From CAZBQC01 sp964494015 (GTDB lineage: Bacteria > Bacillota_I > Bacilli_A > RF39 > UBA660), in assembly GCA_964494015.1 (NCBI GenBank), contig CAZBQC010000021.1:1-17600 (forward strand): DNA of 17,600 nucleotides, read 5' to 3'. This document shows positions 1 through 4,876 of the stretch, in pieces (within the stretch, counting starts at the first letter, position 1; every line of letters starts with the position of its first letter). Made by a program: the position numbers and the translations under genes. The notes beneath the pieces were generated by a model. That model made no database searches. It was not told the origin of the DNA and worked only from the letters and a program-made list of their open reading frames with translations.

Positions 1-684
1 AGAAATTATATTGGTGACTATCATTTAAAACGCGGAGTAGAATTTTTTTCAAGTCAAGATCCACATGATTTAAAGAAATTTATGGAGATTTTAAAATGTA
101 CTGAGAGTAGGCAGAGTATTTCTTTACGGAACGAAAATTATTTCAATAAAATGATGAATAATTATCCTACCCATACCGTTTTGTTTTTTGCCAAAATAAA
201 TTTTGACAAATATTTGTCATTTTTAGAAACTGAATTATCCAATAAAAAAGCTGATCAGGATTTTGTCAATCAGCAGATTATCGAAGTCAAAAATCTAATA
301 ACCCAGTATGGATCCAGTAAAGTAGTCGCTTCTTCCATCGTCATGATGCCAATCTGTAAGATGGGAGTTAGAGTAGCTTCTTTCTTATATGCAGGAACCA
401 ATACAGACATTCTTCCTAATTTGAAAGTGACTAATGGCCTGATGTACTATCGCCTATGTTATGCCCTAAAAGAAGGATGTCACTATGCTGACTTAGGTGG
501 AATCGATGGTAGTCTTACCGATCATCTTTCCGTTTTTAAATCCAAGTTTAATCCTTTGGTTTTTGAACTAGTTGGAGAATACGATTTAATCATCAATAAA
601 AAGATTTATTATTTCTTTAATAAACTACTGCCAATTGCCAAAAAATTATTTTTAAAATTTCGTTCCATTTTAAGAAAAAAATAA
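1..684 (+). CDS. FemAB-family peptidoglycan cross-bridge aminoacyltransferase, 3' part (5'-truncated by window edge)
   Basis: The reading frame is open from base 1, so the gene begins upstream and only its last 227 residues are here; the first ATG in the window (position 82) is internal. What is visible matches the C-terminal half of the FemAB/FemX/MurM family, which uses aminoacyl-tRNA to add amino acids to the stem peptide of lipid II on the inner face of the membrane. Family-typical parts are the GDYHLKRGVEFFSS stretch at the window start, followed by a helical region. Near the end comes a DLGGIDG turn, then FKSKFNPLVFELVGEYDL with its lysine-rich basic tail. The second acyl-CoA-N-acyltransferase-like (GNAT-like) lobe therefore seems complete. 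The amino acid added cannot be told from sequence. The stop codon lies inside the terminator stem that follows. Family assignment is firm; MurM-type versus FemX-type is not resolved. Confidence 0.85.
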   Translation, partial: RNYIGDYHLKRGVEFFSSQDPHDLKKFMEILKCTESRQSISLRNENYFNKMMNNYPTHTVLFFAKINFDKYLSFLETELSNKKADQDFVNQQIIEVKNLITQYGSSKVVASSIVMMPICKMGVRVASFLYAGTNTDILPNLKVTNGLMYYRLCYALKEGCHYADLGGIDGSLTDHLSVFKSKFNPLVFELVGEYDLIINKKIYYFFNKLLPIAKKLFLKFRSILRKK

Positions 685-710
685 TATCAACTTTGATATT
701 ATTTTTATTT
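680..710. terminator. Bidirectional intrinsic terminator between convergent genes
   Basis: A perfect 10-bp stem (680-689 with 694-703) and a 4-nt loop are followed by TTTATTT on the + strand. The A-run at 674-681 gives a T-tract on the other strand. It sits exactly between the convergent FemAB gene and the thioredoxin-CcdA gene and overlaps the FemAB stop codon. The stem is entirely AT apart from one G-C pair, so it may be weak. Confidence 0.7.
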
Positions 711-1901
711 GAAATTAAAAGCTAACCATTCTGGTTTAAAGACTAGTAAGATACCAATTAAAATCATGATGACACCACCAATTAAATGTGTGTATTTACC
801 ATATTTAGTCGAAACGCTGGTAACATTTAATGTCAGCATCGAAATGATAAAAATAATCAAATCATCCAGCATAAAAGTTAACAAATACATTCCCATATAA
901 AGTGAATATTCAAAACTGGAAAGATCATTGACTTCTAGTATTTGCATAAAGATAACCGGAATTCCTAGAGAACAGGCTAACTCGACCATATTGACAGTGA
1001 CAGCTAAAGTAATAATTCCAATTAAAGCTAAATAGAATTTTTTTTGATTGGTAAGTTTATTTATTCTCGCAAAGATACTTTTTCTTTTTTTAGCATTTAC
1101 GACGACACATCCATCTTTATTTTTAGTATTAAAATAATTCTTGACATTGATAATACCACCAATTATAGCAACTAACGATATTAAAATTCGCATATAGATG
1201 ACTGAACTGGCATAACTTAAAACTTTTAGCCAAGAAACCATAAACAATAGATAGATCAAAACTGATGTCAAAAGGAAAGCGATTCCTAAAGTCCACATCT
1301 TTTTTTTATCTTTCATTCCTAAAAGCATCGTTATTAAAAATAACAGTACCCACATAGCACAAGGATTAAATCCATCGATTGCTCCAAGAGTAAGTGACAA
1401 AATAGGCAGGGATAATTCTTTGATATTGACATTTCCAAAGATTGGAATTTTAATAATATTATTGCTAGAATCATCTTCTTCATCACTATTTGGATTACTA
1501 CTTGGCTTAGTTATTCCTAATTCGATTCCAAGAACATCATTGTAATCATGATTTCGATAATAATCGATAGCACTGTTTATTAATGATGGAGAATTACTGT
1601 TCATCCAACCTGTAAAAGACTTATTGCCAATGATAATCCAAGGAACGACATAAAAATTCTTCTTTAAGACCTTTTCAGCCTTTTTTATTTTATCCTGATT
1701 ATTAGTAATTTCATAACGATAAACTTTAACATCAGAATTGTTCTTTTCTAAATTATCAAAAAAGGCATCGGCACTTTGACAAGCCGAACAAGTAGAACTA
1801 TAAAAGACATAAATATTGATTGGCTCTTTAGCCTTCGTTTTGACAGGTAGAAAGAAAAGAGCTAAAAAGAGCAATAAAAATAAGTATTTTAAGTATTTCA
1901 T
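705..1901 (-). CDS. Exported thioredoxin domain fused to CcdA/DsbD-like transmembrane electron carrier
   Basis: 398 residues. Residues 5-24 form a signal or anchor segment. A thioredoxin-like domain follows (about 27-115) with the redox motif C38-S-A-C41 and a cis-proline at V86-P87. An acidic linker (about 132-148, SDEEDDSS) leads to six predicted membrane segments (about 164-388). The membrane part carries the two DsbD/CcdA hallmark cysteines: GFNPC at C181 in the first segment and VELACSLG at C310 in the fourth. In this family these two cysteines pass electrons across the membrane. The likely role is to carry reducing power from cytosolic thioredoxin to the extracellular thioredoxin domain, keeping outer thiols reduced. 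The gene starts 3 nt after the small thioredoxin gene, with an AAGGAAG ribosome binding site in that gene's 3' end, so the two are co-transcribed. Client proteins are unknown. Confidence 0.88.
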   Translation of the reverse strand: MKYLKYLFLLLFLALFFLPVKTKAKEPINIYVFYSSTCSACQSADAFFDNLEKNNSDVKVYRYEITNNQDKIKKAEKVLKKNFYVVPWIIIGNKSFTGWMNSNSPSLINSAIDYYRNHDYNDVLGIELGITKPSSNPNSDEEDDSSNNIIKIPIFGNVNIKELSLPILSLTLGAIDGFNPCAMWVLLFLITMLLGMKDKKKMWTLGIAFLLTSVLIYLLFMVSWLKVLSYASSVIYMRILISLVAIIGGIINVKNYFNTKNKDGCVVVNAKKRKSIFARINKLTNQKKFYLALIGIITLAVTVNMVELACSLGIPVIFMQILEVNDLSSFEYSLYMGMYLLTFMLDDLIIFIISMLTLNVTSVSTKYGKYTHLIGGVIMILIGILLVFKPEWLAFNFK

Positions 1902-1904
1902 AAA

Positions 1905-2174
1905 TTATTCTTCCTTATATTTATTAATTAAAGAGATAATCTTTTCCTTCTTCTGTTCGCCAATTAATCTTTCTAATTCATTACCATTCATATCTAAAAA
2001 GATAAAAACTGGAAGGATATCACCTAAATTGTATTTTTTCAATTCTTCCTCATTATCATCGAAATCTAAGTATTCAGTTTCTAAATCACTGATTTCTTTT
2101 TCAATTTCTCTCCAAATTGGTCTCATTACCACACAACCACTACACCACACAGCGCCAATTTTTAAGACCTTCAT
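1905..2174 (-). CDS. Small cytosolic thioredoxin-like protein (WCSGC active site)
   Basis: 89 residues from ATG at 2174. The longer GTG start at 2183 is an artefact: that GTG is part of the Shine-Dalgarno run AGAGGTGG, which lies about 5 nt before the ATG. The protein has no signal peptide. It shows a thioredoxin fold signature: a first beta strand, W-C-S-G-C (cysteines at residues 11 and 14 of the short form), and ILPVF, which supplies the cis-proline. It is shorter than classical thioredoxin (about 105 residues), so it is a minimal thioredoxin-like protein. It is the first gene of a two-gene unit with the exported thioredoxin-CcdA protein. The natural inference is that it is the cytosolic electron donor to that membrane carrier. 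Direct partnership and the reductase that recharges it are not shown here. Confidence 0.85.
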   Translation of the reverse strand: MKVLKIGAVWCSGCVVMRPIWREIEKEISDLETEYLDFDDNEEELKKYNLGDILPVFIFLDMNGNELERLIGEQKKEKIISLINKYKEE

Positions 2175-2192
2175 TTTTACCACCTCTAAAAT

Positions 2193-2221
2193 ATTTTACC
2201 ATGTATTTGGTTACGAGTAAA
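2193..2221 (-). promoter_or_regulatory. Sigma-A-type promoter for the thioredoxin unit
   Basis: On the minus strand TTTACT (2221-2216), a 17-nt spacer and TAAAAT (2198-2193), with a TG one base before the -10 (extended -10). It lies just upstream of the AGAGGTGG ribosome binding site of the small thioredoxin gene. Its -35 box is 3 nt from the -35 box of the divergent rubrerythrin promoter. Confidence 0.55.
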
Positions 2222-2224
2222 CAC

Positions 2225-2253
2225 TTGCCTTTAATTTAAAAATATAATATACT
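2225..2253 (+). promoter_or_regulatory. Sigma-A-type promoter for rubrerythrin
   Basis: TTGCCT (2225-2230), a 17-nt spacer and TATACT (2248-2253), with the start codon 27 nt further on. It is back to back with the thioredoxin promoter. No known PerR or Spx box is recognisable. Confidence 0.55.
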
Positions 2254-2279
2254 TATTTATGTAAGAAAGGATTGATTTT

Positions 2280-2822
2280 ATGGAATTAAAAGGAAGTAAA
2301 ACCGAAAAGAATTTAATGGCGGCTTTTGCTGGGGAAAGTGAAGCTAGAAACAAATATACTTATTATGCTTCTAAGGCTAAAAAAGATGGTTATGAACAAA
2401 TTGCAGCCATTTTTGAAGAGACAGCTGGCAATGAAAAAGAACATGCTAAAATTTGGTTTAAGTTATTAAAAGGCGGCGAAGTACCAAATACAGTAGAAAA
2501 CTTAAAAGATTGTGTCAAAGGCGAAAACTATGAATGGACTGACATGTATGAAAATTTTAGTAAGATAGCTAAAGAAGAAGGATTTGATCATATTGCGTAT
2601 CTTTTTAAAGAAGTAGGCAAGATTGAAAAAGAACACGAAGAAAGATACAAACAATTGCTACAAAATATCGAAGAAGATAAGGTTTTCAAAAGAAGTGAAC
2701 AAAGAATTTGGATTTGTCGTAATTGTGGTCATATTCATATTGGTGATAAGGCTCTAGATACTTGCCCAGTTTGCAGTCATCCCCAAGCTTATTTTGAAAT
2801 TAAAAATAATAATTATCTATAA
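2280..2822 (+). CDS. rbr: Rubrerythrin (diiron peroxidase with rubredoxin-like domain)
   Basis: 180 residues, full length for a classical rubrerythrin. Residues 1-135 are the four-helix ferritin-like diiron domain. It has AGESEARNKY with ligand E19, EETAGNEKEH (EKEH at 52-55), and a second EKEH at 116-119. Residues 140-180 are the rubredoxin-like domain, with C146-RN-C149 and C162-PV-C165 binding one iron. The protein reduces hydrogen peroxide to water in the cytosol, with electrons passing from the rubredoxin centre to the diiron site. Such proteins protect anaerobic and microaerophilic bacteria. The start is supported by AGAAAGGA at 2264-2271. It is a single-gene unit with its own promoter and terminator, divergent from the thioredoxin genes, which suggests a joint redox-stress response. 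The electron donor (rubredoxin or NADH oxidoreductase) is not in the window. Confidence 0.95.
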   Translation: MELKGSKTEKNLMAAFAGESEARNKYTYYASKAKKDGYEQIAAIFEETAGNEKEHAKIWFKLLKGGEVPNTVENLKDCVKGENYEWTDMYENFSKIAKEEGFDHIAYLFKEVGKIEKEHEERYKQLLQNIEEDKVFKRSEQRIWICRNCGHIHIGDKALDTCPVCSHPQAYFEIKNNNYL

Positions 2823-2843
2823 ACAACTCCGGTTGTTTTTTTT
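2821..2843 (+). terminator. Intrinsic terminator after rubrerythrin
   Basis: A 7-bp stem (2821-2827 with 2832-2838), a TCCG tetraloop and an 8-T run (2836-2843). The stem begins inside the stop codon. Confidence 0.85.
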
Positions 2844-2884
2844 GTTAAAAAGTGTCAAATTTAAATAAATAGAACAAAGTTTAT

Positions 2885-2912
2885 TTGAGCAATAATTTAA
2901 TTATTGTATAAT
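2885..2912 (+). promoter_or_regulatory. Promoter of the 212-residue membrane protein gene, with a palindrome in its spacer
   Basis: TTGAGC (2885-2890), a 16-nt spacer and TATAAT (2907-2912). The spacer, together with the last base of the -35 box, is a perfect inverted repeat: CAATAAT, TTA, ATTATTG (2890-2906). This could be an operator. Confidence 0.6.
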
Positions 2913-2928
2913 TACAATAGGTGATAAA

Positions 2929-3567
2929 ATGAGAGAAGAAAAAAATAAATTAGTCATTACTTTAATTGTGATTGGAGCGATTTCCTTAATGATTGGATCG
3001 TTTACCATCGGGCAGTATTTGGTGAAAGAAAACATCTTTAATATCTTTGGAGGAACGCTAACAGAAAAGGAAGATGAAGATGAGGACGAAGTAGTTGAAA
3101 AAACAACAACGTTTACCAATCTTACTGACAAAATTGTCATTTATGTCGAAGGTGAAAAGACAGAACTTGAAGCTAAGAAAATTAGCAGTAAACTAGGTTA
3201 TGAAATGACCTTTTCAAAAGATCGAATCAATTATTCTAATGTTGATGGAGCTGATCGATTCAGTTTTTACATTACAACCAATGATATGTATTTAGAAGTT
3301 AAATGTATTACTGATGATACATATGAAAATCTTACTAATAATTTACTTAATCCAACGACTGTTTTAATTGGTAAAAATGATTATTCTGCTAAACAGGTTA
3401 CTAGTACAACAGGAACAGGAGGAAGTGCGGTTTTAGATAAACTTTATTATGTCAAATACCAGAGTAAAACTTATATAATTAAAACGCACTATGTCATGGA
3501 AGCAGCTGACGGTATGGGACCATTATTTGGTGCCATGGTAGATTCGTTTGTTTTAGTAGGTGAGTAA
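2929..3567 (+). CDS. Unknown single-pass membrane protein with exported beta-rich domain
   Basis: 212 residues; not recognised as a named family. Residues 8-30 are a hydrophobic N-terminal anchor after a basic start, so the rest probably faces outside. A strongly acidic stretch (47-57, EKEDEDEDEVV) links the anchor to a domain of about 150 residues. That domain alternates beta strands and short helices and ends in FGAMVDSFVLV. The closing helix-then-strand resembles the end of PsbP/Mog1-type folds, but this is only a visual impression. The one cysteine (CITDD, about residue 125) is not in a lipobox. The ribosome binding site AGGTGA lies just before ATG 2929. The gene stands alone between its own promoter and terminator, directly upstream of sigG. 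Its role is unknown; a lipoprotein-like envelope function is the most that can be suggested. Confidence 0.75.
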   Translation: MREEKNKLVITLIVIGAISLMIGSFTIGQYLVKENIFNIFGGTLTEKEDEDEDEVVEKTTTFTNLTDKIVIYVEGEKTELEAKKISSKLGYEMTFSKDRINYSNVDGADRFSFYITTNDMYLEVKCITDDTYENLTNNLLNPTTVLIGKNDYSAKQVTSTTGTGGSAVLDKLYYVKYQSKTYIIKTHYVMEAADGMGPLFGAMVDSFVLVGE

Positions 3568-3588
3568 AAAGAGTTTAACTCTTTTTTT
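3566..3588 (+). terminator. Intrinsic terminator between the unknown membrane protein gene and sigG
   Basis: A 9-bp stem (3566-3574 with 3578-3586), a 3-nt loop and a run of seven T (3582-3588). It separates sigG from the gene upstream, so sigG needs its own promoter. None is convincing in 3589-3652. Confidence 0.8.
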
Positions 3589-3652
3589 ATGAAACAAAAG
3601 ACTATAGATGGTTAATCCTTATATTATTAAGAGTTATTGAATAAAAATTCTT

Positions 3653-3681
3653 CTTTCATATCAGAATAGATGTGAAAGGAG
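3653..3681 (+). promoter_or_regulatory. Leader hairpin covering the sigG ribosome binding site
   Basis: The arms CTTTCATATC (3653-3662) and GATGTGAAAG (3669-3678) form a 10-bp stem with one G-U pair and a 6-nt loop. The right arm covers the first four bases of the Shine-Dalgarno sequence AAAGGAG (3675-3681). That sequence is also 12 nt from the ATG, longer than usual. Both features would lower translation. As I recall, a translation-damping hairpin is also described in the B. subtilis sigG leader. Confidence 0.55.
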
Positions 3682-3693
3682 ATTTTTTTATTA

Positions 3694-4470
3694 ATGGCAC
3701 GTCATAAAGTAGAAATCTGTGGCGTGAATACTGCGAATATAAAAGTTTTAACCAATGAAGAAATGACGCTTCTTTTTAAAAAGTTTCACCAAGGGGATCT
3801 TAAAGCCAGAGATGAGTTAGTCAATGGTAATTTAAAATTGATTCTTTCTATTTTAAAAAAGTATACTAATCGAACAGACAATATGGATGATCTATTCCAA
3901 ATAGGTTGTGTCGGATTGATGAAAGCAATCGACAATTTTGATTTATCACATGAAGTAAAATTTTCAACCTATGCTGTTCCAATGATTTTAGGAGAAGTAA
4001 GAAGATATTTAAGAGATAACAATAGCCTTCGAGTCAGTAGATCACTGCGTGATTTAGCCTATAAGTCCCTTCAAGTTAAGGAACAATTAACTAATAAGTT
4101 GGGAACAGTCCCTAATAATGAACAGATTGCTCGTGCACTTGGAGTCAAAGAGATCGATGTGACGGTTGCTATTGATTCCATGCGTGAACCAGTCAGTATC
4201 TTTGAACCAATCTATAATGATGGTGGGGATACCATTTATTTATATGAGCAACTGGAAGATAAAAAAACTGTGGCTAAGGACCTAGATATTAGAATGGCTC
4301 TTGATAAGGCTATTAACGATTTATCAGATCGTGAGCAACTGATCTTGGATGAGAGGTTTATTATCGGTAAGACTCAAATGGAAATAGCAAGTGAATTAGG
4401 TATTTCTCAAGCTCAGGTTTCAAGACTGGAAAAGAGTGCCATCAATACCTTAAAAAAAGTACTTAAATAG
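3694..4470 (+). CDS. sigG: RNA polymerase sporulation sigma factor SigG
   Basis: 258 residues, close to the 260 of B. subtilis sigma-G. The N-terminal signature ARHKVEICGVNT is specific to SigG. Region 2 (about 40-110) contains VNGNLKLILS, DDLFQIGCVGLMKAIDNFD and KFSTYAVPMILGEVRRYLRDNN. Region 3 follows with VSRSLRDLAYK and the conserved EPIYNDGGD (171-179). Region 4 (about 208-257) has the helix-turn-helix KTQMEIASELGISQAQVSRLEK. SigG directs late forespore transcription in endospore formers. Asn44 aligns with Asn45 of B. subtilis SigG, which I recall as the residue that makes SigG sensitive to the anti-sigma factor CsfB/Gin. The gene follows a terminator, its ribosome binding site lies in a hairpin, and ylmC is next downstream. 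SigE/SpoIIGA, often upstream in Bacillota, are absent from the window. Function is firm at family level; whether the organism still sporulates is not shown. Confidence 0.95.
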   Translation: MARHKVEICGVNTANIKVLTNEEMTLLFKKFHQGDLKARDELVNGNLKLILSILKKYTNRTDNMDDLFQIGCVGLMKAIDNFDLSHEVKFSTYAVPMILGEVRRYLRDNNSLRVSRSLRDLAYKSLQVKEQLTNKLGTVPNNEQIARALGVKEIDVTVAIDSMREPVSIFEPIYNDGGDTIYLYEQLEDKKTVAKDLDIRMALDKAINDLSDREQLILDERFIIGKTQMEIASELGISQAQVSRLEKSAINTLKKVLK

Positions 4471-4504
4471 AGGAGTATTTAATAAAATTAACTAGGTGGT
4501 AAAG

Positions 4505-4741
4505 ATGCGTCTATCAGAATTACAAAATAAAGATATCGTCAATGTTGTCGATGGTAAAAAAATTGGTAACATCGTAGACGTCAATATCGATGATAATAGC
4601 GGAGACATCATCTCTTTAATAATTGAAACCAATAAAAGTATTTTTTCTTTCGGAAGAAATGACAAGGATACTGAGATTAATTGGAAAAGTATTACCAAGA
4701 TCGGTTCCGATGTCATTTTAGTAAATAGTAATTTAAAATAA
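4505..4741 (+). CDS. ylmC: YlmC/YmxH-family PRC-barrel protein
   Basis: 78 residues from ATG at 4505. The GTG at 4496 is part of the Shine-Dalgarno AGGTGG (4494-4499), so the longer form starting MVKM is an artefact. The start MRLSELQNKDIVNV followed by DGKKIGNIVDVNID is the hallmark of the small YlmC/YmxH family, with a PRC-barrel-like beta fold over nearly its whole length. The biochemical role is not established. The gene recurs next to sigG and the sigE region in spore-forming Bacillota, and ymxH is sometimes annotated as a sporulation protein. Here it follows sigG by 34 nt, which supports co-transcription. A second unused GAGGAG ribosome-binding-like sequence lies directly after the sigG stop (4471-4476). 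No clear terminator follows the gene. Confidence 0.9.
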   Translation: MRLSELQNKDIVNVVDGKKIGNIVDVNIDDNSGDIISLIIETNKSIFSFGRNDKDTEINWKSITKIGSDVILVNSNLK

Positions 4742-4803
4742 ACGTAACCATTTGTTAATTAATAATTATAATTAAATTAGTACTTTAAGTTTTTTTTTAA
4801 ACC

Positions 4804-4832
4804 TTGTCATAAGTAGTAAAAAGTGGTAGACT
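4804..4832 (+). promoter_or_regulatory. Promoter of the large SipW-type secreted protein gene
   Basis: TTGTCA (4804-4809), a 17-nt spacer and TAGACT (4827-4832), with TG one base before the -10 (extended -10). The rest of the 4742-4876 gap is AT-rich and shows no gene. Confidence 0.6.
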
Positions 4833-4876
4833 TAGAATGGTAAGTTATAGTAATGAATCTTATCAAAGAGGTATAG

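Noticed and set aside
82..684. A complete 200-residue gene starting at ATG 82
   Set aside because: The frame is open and FemAB-like back to base 1, so 82 is an internal methionine of a truncated gene.
1816..2220. 134-residue plus-strand reading frame opposite the thioredoxin genes
   Set aside because: It is Ser/Phe-rich low-complexity sequence antisense to two clear thioredoxin genes, without a ribosome binding site; it is a shadow frame.
2225..2248. Rubrerythrin promoter using TATAAT at 2243-2248
   Set aside because: The spacing to TTGCCT would be only 12 nt; the overlapping TATACT gives 17 nt and fits better.
3638..3668. SigG-type promoter TGAATA-N18-CAGAATA before sigG
   Set aside because: The -10 matches only 5 of 7 bases, and the implied start (about 3675) would fall within the ribosome binding site.
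4780..4803. Terminator after ylmC at the nine-T run
   Set aside because: There is a T-run but no stem longer than 4 bp before it; the sequence is merely AT-rich.
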